From positions 1,106,442 through 1,170,441 of the forward strand of contig CATOSD010000002.1 of assembly GCA_951812395.1 (NCBI GenBank): a DNA stretch of 64,000 nucleotides. Direction: 5' to 3'. How positions within the stretch are numbered: position 1 is the stretch's first letter; each line of letters opens with the position of its first letter. Below, in pieces: positions 36,298-45,271 of this stretch. The notes below the pieces were generated by a model. That model was not told the DNA's origin, made no database searches, and was given only the letters and a program-made list of their open reading frames with translations. The stretch is from an uncultured Dehalococcoidia bacterium (GTDB lineage Bacteria > Chloroflexota > Dehalococcoidia > Lucifugimonadales > CATOSD01). The translations under genes and the position numbers were made by a program.

Positions 36298-37530
36298 TTG
36301 TTCAACCGGATTCTGATCGCGAACCGCGTCGAAGTGTCTTGCCGCGCAGTTGCCACCTGTCGCCGCCTGGGCGTCGAGACCGTTGCCGTGTTCGCCGAGT
36401 CGGAGCGCGGCGCGACGGAGCGGCGCGGAGGCCGTGCATCCGGGCTACGGCTTCCTCTCAGAGAACGCGGACTTCGCCCGCGCGTGCGAGAGAGCGGGGC
36501 TCGCTTTTTGTCGGGCCGCCGCTCTCCGCAACGGAGGCGATGGCCGACAAGTGGCAGGCGCGACAGTTTGTGGCGCGGTTCGGCGTGCCCGTGCTGCCCG
36601 CGGCATTCGTGGTGGACCAGGCCGCGCTCGGCGACACGGGGAACGACGTGGGCTTCCCGCTGATGGTCAAGGCCAGCGCGGGCGGCGGCGGCATTGGCCT
36701 GGAGGTGGCCGACTCTCCGACCCGGCTCATGCGTGCCGCCAACAGGGCGCGGTCCTCCGCGAGCAGGGCATCTGGCAGCGGTGAACTGTACCTGGAAAAG
36801 TCCATTCTAGGGGCGCGCCACGTGGAGGCACAAGTGCTGCCCGACGGCGAGCGCAACTGCTCGGTGCAGCGCAGGCACCAGAAGGTAATCGAAGAGACGC
36901 CCTCCCCCCGCCCTGTCAGCAGCGCAACGTGTCGACCTGTTGGAAAACGCGTTGGTCGCGGCGAGGGGGATCGGCTACCTGAACGCCGGCACGTTCGAGT
37001 TTCTGCGGGCGCCCGACGGCGCCTGCTACTTCTTGGAGGCCAACACGCGCCTCCAGGTGGAGCACGGCATAACCGAGCTCACGACGGGAGTCGACCTGGT
37101 GGAGCTTCAGCTCAGGATCGCCCCGGGGGAGCCGCTCGCGCTCCGGCAGGATGACATCGCTCCGCGTGGCCACGCTCTGGAATGCCGCGTGTACGCCGAG
37201 CAGCCCGACACGTTGCTGCCATCGCCCGGTACGCTCTCCACGTGGCGTCCGCCGTCGAGCGTCGGCGTGCGCGTCGATACCGGCGTGCGGCAGGGCGACG
37301 AGGTCACTCCCTACTTCGACCCGTTGATTGCCAAGTTGATGGTGCACAGGGATTCCAGGGACGCTGCAATCGACGCCATGGCGGACGCCCTGGGTGATTT
37401 CGCAGTCGAGGGAGTGGCCACCAACATCCCATTCCTGTTGCGGGCGCTGGCCTCGCCGCAGTTTCGCTCAGGCGACTACGACACCGGCCTTGTGGGGGAG
37501 CTGTTGGGCCGGCCCTCCGGCCGTCAGTAG
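36298..37530 (+). pseudogene. Biotin carboxylase (AccC-like), decayed
   Basis: [10 protein letters not shown] (frame 1), [29 protein letters not shown] (frame 2), [19 protein letters not shown]...RRHQKVIEETPSP (frame 3), LLENALVAARGIGYLNAGTFEFL...VEHGITELTTGVDLV (frame 1); about 33 aa missing after AESERGAT. Confidence 0.88.
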
Positions 37531-37617
37531 GAGTTCGGCCAGCAGCGTTTTCCCCGCATGTCCAGGCCTTTCGTGGATCGCTCACTCCAGGTTACGTCTC
37601 CCACATGTACAGCCAGG

Positions 37618-37720
37618 GGAATTAGCCCACACACCCCGCTTCACAACGCTCTGGCTAATTCCACTAGTAAGTGTTGTAACATCAATTTAGTTAGTATATG
37701 CTAACCACTGCAATTAGCAT
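37618..37720. promoter_or_regulatory. Cluster of TTAGC/GCTAA inverted half-sites upstream of the iron ABC operon
   Basis: GGAATTAGCC(37618-37627)/GGCTAATTCC(37653-37662); TTAGTATATGCTAA(37691-37704); ATGCTAA(37698-37704)/TTAGCAT(37714-37720). Confidence 0.6.
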
Positions 37721-37767
37721 GGGCTGTTACGCAGGGCGTGCCCGTACTTAGTTGTTAGGAAGACGAA

Positions 37768-38793
37768 ATGACGCAACTCAAACTAGTCCCGTTCTTGCTG
37801 CTGGCAATCGCGCTCGTCTCCGTTGTAATGACTTCCTGTGGAGGGACTTCGGACGATGGGAACTCTGAAGGCAGCCTCGTCATCTATTCGGGGCGGAGCG
37901 AGTCCCTGGTCAAGCCAATCATCGACCAGTTCGCCGAGGCCACCGGGATAGACGTCTCAGTTAAGTACGGTAGCACAGCCGAGATCGCGGCGACGTTGCT
38001 GGAAGAGGGCGACAACGCACGGGCGGACGTCTTCTTCGCTCAGGACCCGGGCGGTCTCGGCTCGGTGGCCGCGATGCTCGGCCAGATACCGGACGAGGTG
38101 CTGAATCTCGCGCCGGACTGGGCCCGCTCACCGCAGGGCAAGTGGGTTGGCGCGTCCGGGCGGGCCAGGGTCGTCACCTACAACACCTCGAGGCTCGTCG
38201 AGGATGACCTGCCTGACACGCTGTGGGGGTTCACCGAGCCACAGTGGAAGGGCCGCATAGGCTGGCCGCCAACCAACGCCTCGTTCCAGACTATGGTCAC
38301 CGCAATGCGTTTGACCTGGGGCGAAGACCGAACGCGCGAGTGGCTGAGAGGAATCCTCGCCAACAAACCGGCGGCCTATCCCAAGAACACGCCCGCTGTG
38401 GCGGCGACCGCGTCCGGTGAGGTAGACGTGGCATTCGTCAACCACTACTATCTGCACCGGTTTCTCGCCGAAGAGGGCGAGGACTTTGCAGCCCGCAACT
38501 ACCACCTTCCGGGCGGCGGTCCCGGCAGCATCGTGATGGTAGCGGGCGTGGGGATTCTTGACGGAGCGGAGAACCGGGAAAACGCCGAGCGATTCGTGAA
38601 CTTCCTGCTCTCGACGGTGGCGCAGCAGTACTTCGCCAGCCAGACCTACGAGTACCCGCTGGTGGATGGTGTGAAAACTGACCGGCTGCTCACACCACTG
38701 GACGAAATCAACAATCACGTGGTCGACATGGCCTCACTGCACGACTTGTCCGGCACGCAGACGTTGCTCAGGGAGCTGGGGATTGTGCAGTAA
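37768..38793 (+). CDS. Iron(III) ABC transporter substrate-binding lipoprotein (FbpA-like)
   Basis: Lipobox VMTSC; LVIYSGRSESLVKPIIDQFAEATGIDVSVKYGSTAEIAATL. Confidence 0.9.
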   Translation: MTQLKLVPFLLLAIALVSVVMTSCGGTSDDGNSEGSLVIYSGRSESLVKPIIDQFAEATGIDVSVKYGSTAEIAATLLEEGDNARADVFFAQDPGGLGSVAAMLGQIPDEVLNLAPDWARSPQGKWVGASGRARVVTYNTSRLVEDDLPDTLWGFTEPQWKGRIGWPPTNASFQTMVTAMRLTWGEDRTREWLRGILANKPAAYPKNTPAVAATASGEVDVAFVNHYYLHRFLAEEGEDFAARNYHLPGGGPGSIVMVAGVGILDGAENRENAERFVNFLLSTVAQQYFASQTYEYPLVDGVKTDRLLTPLDEINNHVVDMASLHDLSGTQTLLRELGIVQ

Positions 38794-38822
38794 CGCGACC
38801 GGACTGAGGGAAGACTAGGCGC

Positions 38823-40469
38823 TTGGCCACCACCGGGCACAGCATGTACGGACTCGCTTCCTACGCCGCGGCGGGCGGCATGTGGCGACGCATGTCACGG
38901 TCGCTGCCGCCAGCCGCGTTCCTTGTGCCGGCGCTCCTTGTCGGCGCGGCGATGCTGCTGCCGCTCGTCTACCTCGTCCTCCGTGGCTCCGGTGCGACGG
39001 CTGAGGCCTGGGGCCTGCTGTTCCGCGCCCAGACACTCTACACGCTCGGCCGCACCCTGTTGCTGATGGCGAGCGTGACTCTGATTTCGGGCGCCATCGC
39101 GGTGCCTCTGGCCTGGCTCACGGTTAGAACCGACCTGCCGTTCCGCAGGGTCTGGGGCGTTGTGAGCGTGCTCCCATTGGTAATCCCCAGCTTCGTTGGA
39201 GCGTTCCTGTACATCTCCGTGCTTGGGCCGAGAGGGCTGCTTCAGGGGGTGCTGCAAGATGTGTTCGGCCTGGAGAGGCTGCCGGAGATATACGGTCTGC
39301 CGGGAGCAACGCTTACATTGGCCCTGCTCAGCTTCCCGTACATGCTGCTCACCATAAGAGCGTCGCTGTCCAACCTCGACCCTGTAACGGAAGAGTCTGC
39401 CCGTGGCCTGGGCTGCGGGCCGCTCGCGACGCTTTGGCGCGTCACGCTGCCCCAGCTTCGACCTTCGATAGCATCGGGCGGACTCCTCGTCGCGCTGTAC
39501 ACGCTCAGCGACTTCGGCGCCGTATCGCTGATGCGCTACCAAACATTCACCTGGGTCATTTATCAGCAGTACGAATCGGCCTACGACCGCTCCGTGGCCG
39601 CCGTGTTGTCGCTGGGGCTGGTCGCCATGGCCGCCGTAGTGCTGGTGCTGGTGCACGTGACCCAGGGCCGCGAGCGGTACTACCAGTCCAACGCCGCCGC
39701 CGCGCGGGTGCCCCGGCGTCTCCGCCTGGGCCGGTGGAAGTGGCCGGCGCTGACGTTCTGCGGCGGTGTGGCTCTGTTTTCGCTCGGGTTGCCGATGGCG
39801 ATGCTCGCCTACTGGCTGGTGCGCGGCCTTGGACTCGGCGAGCCGCTTCAGCCGCTCTGGGAAGCGACCCGCAACTCCGTGGTGGCTTCCGGCTTGGCGG
39901 CGTTCGCCACCGCCGCGTTTGCGATTCCGATCGCCGTCATTATCGTGCGCCACAGGAGCAGGCTTAGCCGCGCTCTCGAGACGGCGAGCTTTACGGGCTA
40001 CGCCCTGCCCGGCGTGGTCATTGCGCTAGCGCTCGTGTACTTCGGCGCGAACTATGCCCGTCCCCTCTACCAGACGCTCTGGCTGTTGGTCTTCGCCTAC
40101 GTTGTGCTGTTCTTTCCCGTCGCGCTAGGGGCGGTCAGCTCGAGGCTACAGCAGATCAGCCCACGGCTCGAGGACGCCGCTCGGGGGTTGGGGAGGCGTC
40201 CCTGGCAGGTGCTCGGGTCCATCACGATGCCGCTACTCAGTCCGGGCATCCTCATGGGAGCGGCTCTCGCCTTTCTCATAACCATAAAGGAGCTTCCGGC
40301 GACTCTGATACTTGGGCCGCTGGGGTTCGGCACGCTTGCCACGGCGGTGTGGTCCGCATCGTCCGAGGCATTCTTCGCGCGCGCAGCGGCTCCGGCCATG
40401 ATGCTCGTGCTCATCTCTTCCATACCGATGGCCTTCGTGCTGGCCGCGTCCGGGAGGACCAGGGATTGA
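38823..40469 (+). CDS. Iron(III) ABC transporter permease (FbpB-like, fused)
   Basis: Two permease halves: LPLVIPSFVGAFLYI...; GYALPGVVIALALVYFG...; EDAARGLGRRPWQVLGSITMPLL. Confidence 0.9.
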   Translation: MATTGHSMYGLASYAAAGGMWRRMSRSLPPAAFLVPALLVGAAMLLPLVYLVLRGSGATAEAWGLLFRAQTLYTLGRTLLLMASVTLISGAIAVPLAWLTVRTDLPFRRVWGVVSVLPLVIPSFVGAFLYISVLGPRGLLQGVLQDVFGLERLPEIYGLPGATLTLALLSFPYMLLTIRASLSNLDPVTEESARGLGCGPLATLWRVTLPQLRPSIASGGLLVALYTLSDFGAVSLMRYQTFTWVIYQQYESAYDRSVAAVLSLGLVAMAAVVLVLVHVTQGRERYYQSNAAAARVPRRLRLGRWKWPALTFCGGVALFSLGLPMAMLAYWLVRGLGLGEPLQPLWEATRNSVVASGLAAFATAAFAIPIAVIIVRHRSRLSRALETASFTGYALPGVVIALALVYFGANYARPLYQTLWLLVFAYVVLFFPVALGAVSSRLQQISPRLEDAARGLGRRPWQVLGSITMPLLSPGILMGAALAFLITIKELPATLILGPLGFGTLATAVWSASSEAFFARAAAPAMMLVLISSIPMAFVLAASGRTRD

Positions 40470-41518
40470 CCTCGCCCGTCCTGTCGTGCCGAGAGGTGAG
40501 CAAGGCATTCGGCGCGGTGCAGGCCGTCAGGCGAGCCACTCTCCACCTTGAGCAGGGCGAGATTCTTGCCATTCTCGGTGACAGCGGTTGCGGAAAGACG
40601 ACACTGCTACGCCTTATAGCGGGGTTCGAGTATCTCGACTCCGGGGTGATCGAGATCCTGGGTCAGCGGGTGTCGCAGTCCACGGACCACATGGCGCCTG
40701 AGCGCCGCAACGTGGGCATGGTGTTCCAGGAGTACGCGCTCTTCCCACACCTCACGGTCGGCCAGAACGTCGAGTTCGGGCTGCGAAAGCTGCGCGGGGA
40801 ACTGCGCCAGGAGCGGCTGCGGCAGGTTCTCGACTTGGTGCAGCTCGCACGGCTTGAGCACAGCTATCCCCACGAGCTATCGGGCGGACAGCAGCAGCGG
40901 GTTGCCCTTGCCAGGACGCTGGCGCCGCGTCCCGTAACGATGCTCTTGGACGAGCCTTTCAGCAACCTGGACGCGCAGATGGCGACGCGAATGCGCCAGC
41001 AGGTCGAGGAGATTCTGCGGGCCGGCGAGATCGCGACCGTCCTGGTCACGCACAACCGCCAGGAGGCGTTCGCGATGGCCGACCGCATTGCCGTGATGAA
41101 CGCAGGGCACATCGATCAGATCGACACCCCGGCCAGGATCTACAGCATGCCCGCGACGGCGTTCGTTGCTAGGATGACCCGCACTTGCGACCTGCTGCCG
41201 GGCAGGCACTCTTGCGGCGTCGCATACGGCGACGCGGGAGCGCTGCCCGTGACCTGTCCGGGCAGTCCGTTGGAGGAGGATACCGCCGTAGACGTGCTCG
41301 TGCATCTGGACGACTTCCGGGCCGTGCCCGACCAGGACGGCTCTTGCGTCGTGCGCTCTTCAGAGTACCTTGGCGACAGGGTAGTCCTGTACGTGCAAAC
41401 GCCTTCCGGGTTCACCGTCAGGTGCAGCCACCCGCTCGACGAACAAATCGAACCGGCGACACGCGTAACTCTGCATTCTCGGCGAAATGGCCCGTTCATA
41501 GCCTTTCAGCGGGAGTAA
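40466..41518 (+). CDS. Iron(III) ABC transporter ATP-binding protein (FbpC-like), TTG start
   Basis: GDSGCGKTTLLRLIAGFE; ELSGGQQQRVALARTLAPRPVTMLLDEPFSNLDAQM; TTGA overlap with the permease stop. Confidence 0.9.
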   Translation: MTSPVLSCREVSKAFGAVQAVRRATLHLEQGEILAILGDSGCGKTTLLRLIAGFEYLDSGVIEILGQRVSQSTDHMAPERRNVGMVFQEYALFPHLTVGQNVEFGLRKLRGELRQERLRQVLDLVQLARLEHSYPHELSGGQQQRVALARTLAPRPVTMLLDEPFSNLDAQMATRMRQQVEEILRAGEIATVLVTHNRQEAFAMADRIAVMNAGHIDQIDTPARIYSMPATAFVARMTRTCDLLPGRHSCGVAYGDAGALPVTCPGSPLEEDTAVDVLVHLDDFRAVPDQDGSCVVRSSEYLGDRVVLYVQTPSGFTVRCSHPLDEQIEPATRVTLHSRRNGPFIAFQRE

Positions 41519-41639
41519 GCCGCTCGCGGTCAGCGAATCCGCAGCTCAAGTTGCAACCCACGCTGCGGGCAATTTCCCAAGCAGTTCCCCTTTGAAGTAT
41601 CATGTCCGCAGTCAAACGCTACACGGAGGCTCTCGCTCG

Positions 41640-42752
41640 ATGACCAATTCAATAACTCGCGTCAGGGACCTCGGCCAGTCGATCTGGTACGACAACATCA
41701 GCCGTGCGCACCTGCGGTCGGGCGAGTTGCAGCGCCTGATCAACCTCGGCGTCAGCGGACTGACATCGAATCCGACCATCTTCGAAAAGGCGATCTCGGA
41801 GAGTTCTGACTACGACGCCGACCTCGACGCGCTGATAGGCGCGGGTAAGGGGCCGTCGGCGGTGTTCGAAGCGCTTGCCCGCGACGACATCCGGGCTGCG
41901 GCTGACATGCTGCGCCCGGTCCACGACGCCGCAGTCGGCGCAGACGGCTTCGCCTCCTTCGAGGTCAGCCCTCACCTGGCCCATGACACGGAGGGCACGG
42001 TACGCGCCGCCACGCGACTGTTCGCGGAACTGGACAGGCCCAACGTGATGATTAAGGTGCCCGGTACGCCTGCGGGCATCCCAGCCATTCGCCGGCTCAT
42101 CGGAAGCGGCGTCAACGTAAACGTTACTCTCATCTTCTCACTGGAGGCGTACGCCAGCGTCAGAGAGGCATACATCAGCGGCCTGGAAGACCTCGCCGCC
42201 GCCGGGGAGGATGTGTCGCGCGTGGCGTCGGTGGCGTCGTTCTTTGTCAGCCGGGTGGATACGTCCGTGAACGCGAGGTTGGCCGAGCTGGGTAGAGACG
42301 CGGAATCTCGGCTGGCGAGCAGGGCCGCCATCGCGAATGCCAAACTGGCATACCGTGACTTCAAGACGACGTTCGGCACGCCAAGGTTCTCGGAGCTCGC
42401 CGCTAAGGGCGCGAAGGCACAACGTCCACTCTGGGCGAGCACCAGCACCAAGAATCCGGCTCTGAGCGATGTGCTGTACGTCGAGAGCCTGATCGGTCCG
42501 GACACCGTGAACACGATGCCAGACGCGACGCTCGGGGCGTTTCTCGACCACGGAAAGGTTGCGCCGACGCTGGAGAAAGAGGTGGAGGCGGCGGAAGTGC
42601 ACGTGACGGCCCTGGAGGCTGCGGGCGTCAGCATGGCGAGCACGACGGCGGACCTGCTCGACTCGGGCGTGAAGGCATTCGCGGATTCGTACGACGCGCT
42701 GCTGGCGAACATCGAGGCGAAGGCGAAGAGGCTGGCGGCAGCGGGCGCGTGA
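41640..42752 (+). CDS. tal: Transaldolase
   Basis: GQSIWYDNISRAHLRSGELQRLINLGVSGLTSNPTIFEKAI; VMIKVPGTPAGIPAIRRLI; PLWASTSTKNP. Confidence 0.95.
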   Translation: MTNSITRVRDLGQSIWYDNISRAHLRSGELQRLINLGVSGLTSNPTIFEKAISESSDYDADLDALIGAGKGPSAVFEALARDDIRAAADMLRPVHDAAVGADGFASFEVSPHLAHDTEGTVRAATRLFAELDRPNVMIKVPGTPAGIPAIRRLIGSGVNVNVTLIFSLEAYASVREAYISGLEDLAAAGEDVSRVASVASFFVSRVDTSVNARLAELGRDAESRLASRAAIANAKLAYRDFKTTFGTPRFSELAAKGAKAQRPLWASTSTKNPALSDVLYVESLIGPDTVNTMPDATLGAFLDHGKVAPTLEKEVEAAEVHVTALEAAGVSMASTTADLLDSGVKAFADSYDALLANIEAKAKRLAAAGA

Positions 42753-44392
42753 TGGTGGAGGGGCCGGCAGATCACGAGCTGTTGACCGAGCTCACCTGCG
42801 AGGAAATCGACCGGCGGGACATCATCGGCAGGATATGGCGGCGCGACCACACCGTCTGGAAGCCCAACCCAGACGAGATTGCGAACAGGCTGGGTTGGCT
42901 GGACGTTTCGGTCGCTATGCGAACGGAACTGCCCTCGCTGCGGAGTTTCGCGGACGAGGTTCGTGCCGACGGCTTTGATAGCGTGCTGCTGCTCGGCATG
43001 GGCGGCAGCAGCTTGGGGCCGGAGGCGCTGGCCCGAACCTTCGGTAGCGCGGACGAGTACCCAGGCTTGCGCGTGTTGGACTCGGTGTTGCCTTCGGAAG
43101 TCCACGCCGCCACGGAGGCCATCAAACCCAGGCGTACGCTGTTCCTCGTCTCTTCCAAGTCCGGCACGACCATTGAGACGAACGCACTCTACCGCCACTT
43201 CAGGCGCGTGTTGGACTCGAGCGTTGGCGCAGACGCCGCGGGCCGCCACTTCGTGGCCATCACCGACCCAGGTACACCGCTGGCCGCGCTCGGAGAGCGG
43301 GAAAGCTTCCGGCGCGTGTTCGTCAACCCTCCCGACATTGGCGGTCGCTACTCGGTGCAATCGCTGTTCGGCCTCGTGCCTGCGGCCCTGATGGGCCACG
43401 ACCTGTACGCCGCTCTCGACGAGGTCGACGCAATGTCCAGGCGCTGCTCGCAATACCGGCCGGCTCGCGACAACCCCGGCGCTGGGCTCGGGGCGGCCAT
43501 CGCCGCCCATGCGGTGCGGGAACACTGCAGGCTGACGCTGCTCATGTCGCCGTCGGTTGCGTCCTTTGCGCCGTGGGCGGAGCAGCTTGTGGCTGAGAGC
43601 CTGGGCAAGGAGGGCAAGGGGATAGTGCCGGTCGTCGACGAGCCGAACGCGGCATCGGCACATCTCAGCGGCGACCGGCTGCTTGTCTATGTGCGGCTGC
43701 ATGGGGATGACAACGCTGCGACGGACGCGGTGGCCGATGCTGCCGCGCGAGACCGCCGGCCGCTCATAACCCTGAATCTTGGCGAGAGGAATGAGCTATG
43801 GGGGGAGTTCTTTCGCTGGGAGTTCGCAACGGCTGTCGCGGGCGCACTGCTCGGCGTGAATCCATTCGACCAGCCGGACGTCGAGGTGTCCAAGCGTATG
43901 GCGACGAGCGCCCTCGACAGAGCGGCCGGCGCGGACGACTCTGCAAATGGCGTATCGCCGGGCACGCTTCTGGCCGATGCGCAGCCGGGGTGCTACCTTG
44001 CCATTCTTGCGTTCGTTCGCCGCTCCGCCGAGCTAGACTCAGCGCTGGCAGAACTGCGCCGCACAGTTGGCGAGACATACCGTGTCCCAACGACTACGGG
44101 CTACGGGCCCCGTTACCTGCACTCCACCGGCCAACTCCACAAGGGAGGTCCGGCCAACGGGCGCTTTCTTCAGCTACTGGAGAAGCCGCTCGCCGATTGC
44201 GCCGGTGAAGTGGACGTCCCGGGCACAGACTACGCTTTCGGCCGGCTGGCGAGGGCGCAGGCCGACGGCGACCTCGGCGCACTGGCGTCGGTGGGCCGGC
44301 CCGTATCGAGGGTGTGCGTCGAGGGCACGGGCGCGGAGGATGTACTGGCTATGGCGGCTTCGCTGCGCCGCCGGGCGGGAGGAACCGCCTAG
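42749..44392 (+). CDS. pgi: Glucose-6-phosphate isomerase
   Basis: LLGMGGSSLGPEALARTFG; FLVSSKSGTTIETNALYRHF; GGRYSVQSLFGLVPAALMG; TTGYGPRYLHSTGQLHKGG. Confidence 0.93.
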   Translation: MMVEGPADHELLTELTCEEIDRRDIIGRIWRRDHTVWKPNPDEIANRLGWLDVSVAMRTELPSLRSFADEVRADGFDSVLLLGMGGSSLGPEALARTFGSADEYPGLRVLDSVLPSEVHAATEAIKPRRTLFLVSSKSGTTIETNALYRHFRRVLDSSVGADAAGRHFVAITDPGTPLAALGERESFRRVFVNPPDIGGRYSVQSLFGLVPAALMGHDLYAALDEVDAMSRRCSQYRPARDNPGAGLGAAIAAHAVREHCRLTLLMSPSVASFAPWAEQLVAESLGKEGKGIVPVVDEPNAASAHLSGDRLLVYVRLHGDDNAATDAVADAAARDRRPLITLNLGERNELWGEFFRWEFATAVAGALLGVNPFDQPDVEVSKRMATSALDRAAGADDSANGVSPGTLLADAQPGCYLAILAFVRRSAELDSALAELRRTVGETYRVPTTTGYGPRYLHSTGQLHKGGPANGRFLQLLEKPLADCAGEVDVPGTDYAFGRLARAQADGDLGALASVGRPVSRVCVEGTGAEDVLAMAASLRRRAGGTA

Positions 44393-44829
44393 TCCAGCGA
44401 GGCCTCCACGCTCAGTTCGACGTTGCCGGACAGGGCCTGCGAGATTGGGCAGCCGTCCTTGGCACCTTCGGCTGCCTGCCGGAAGGCGTCCTCGTCGATG
44501 CCGTCGACCTTCCCCTGAACTGTCAGGGCGCTCGACACGACCTTGAAACCGCCGTCCACGTTGTCGAACGTAACCGTCGCGCTCACTCGCAATTGCTGTG
44601 GCGGCGTGCCCGCCCTGCCGAGCCCGGCCGAGAGCGCCATCGAGAAGCAACTCGCGTGGGCGGCTGCGATCAGCTCTTCCGGGCTGGTGCGCCCGTCCGG
44701 CTGCTCGGTCCGTGCGGGCCAGCTCACGCCGAGGTCGGCGAACGCCTGGCTTGTGGTCGCTGTCACTACACCGCTGCCGGAGGGAAGGTCGCCGGTCCAG
44801 GTGGCGTCGGCTCTTCTTACTGCTGCCAT
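44389..44829 (-). CDS. OsmC family peroxiredoxin
   Basis: RADATWTGDLPSGSGVV...SPEELIAAAHASCFSMALSAGL. Confidence 0.92.
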   Translation of the reverse strand: MAAVRRADATWTGDLPSGSGVVTATTSQAFADLGVSWPARTEQPDGRTSPEELIAAAHASCFSMALSAGLGRAGTPPQQLRVSATVTFDNVDGGFKVVSSALTVQGKVDGIDEDAFRQAAEGAKDGCPISQALSGNVELSVEASLD

Positions 44830-44880
44830 GAAAGTCTCCCGTGCTGTGAAGGTTGTGGTTCCGCGGGCATTGTATCACCA

Positions 44881-45134
44881 ACCGGGGGAACCTCGCGGAA
44901 AGTGTCTCATTTTGTTTCGTACATATCTGGAGGCCGTATCGTCGGGTGTGTCTTGTGTCAGGCAATCGTCGCAGTTTCCGGCTTGCGAGAACCAGAACCG
45001 GGACGCCGGGAGTCGGAATGGGATGGAGTGTCGCACCGGGCCGAGCGCGGCGACTGCCAGGGCTGACTCTGGGGACGGAAAGTTGGTTGTGGTTGGCATG
45101 TAAGCAGAGTAGCACGGATGTGCGAGCGAGTCAA
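44881..45134 (-). repeat. Dispersed intergenic element, copy C (minus orientation)
   Basis: Promoter block TTGACT..GCACATCCGTGCTACTCT and distal block AACAAAATGAGACACTTTCCGCGAGGTTCCCCC match copies A and B; the middle is diverged. Confidence 0.5.
45106..45134 (-). promoter_or_regulatory. Promoter TTGACT-N17-TACTCT in element copy C
   Basis: Minus strand TTGACT cgctcgcacatccgtgc TACTCT. Confidence 0.55.
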
Positions 45135-45151
45135 CAGGGGAATGAGGCGCG

Positions 45152-45180
45152 TTGACACTGTCTGGGCGAGCGCTTACCAT
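45152..45180 (+). promoter_or_regulatory. Promoter TTGACA-N17-TACCAT for the gcv operon
   Basis: Consensus -35, 17-bp spacer, about 90 nt before gcvT. Confidence 0.6.
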
Positions 45181-45192
45181 TGTTCCGGTTTG

Positions 45193-45235
45193 CGCGCCTG
45201 CCCGAAATTGCGATCGGGTGGTATTGGCGGGCGCG
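45193..45235 (+). promoter_or_regulatory. Stem-loop in the gcvT 5' leader
   Basis: CGCGCCTGCC (45193-45202) pairs with GGCGGGCGCG (45226-45235) with one U-G wobble; alternative inner CCCGA/TCGGG. Confidence 0.5.
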
Positions 45236-45271
45236 AAACACTAACCGAATTCTGGTGGACGACAGGCGAGT

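Noticed and set aside
38895-39953. 352-aa minus-strand ORF
   Set aside because: Antisense to the FbpB-like permease; composition (H/R/Q-rich) typical of shadow ORFs.
41972-43702. 576-aa minus-strand ORF antisense to transaldolase/pgi
   Set aside because: Shadow ORF of GC-rich coding DNA; the plus strand encodes clear tal and pgi.
45181-45271. Glycine riboswitch upstream of gcvT
   Set aside because: No recognisable glycine aptamer core; leader is only about 90 nt, too short for a typical tandem aptamer.
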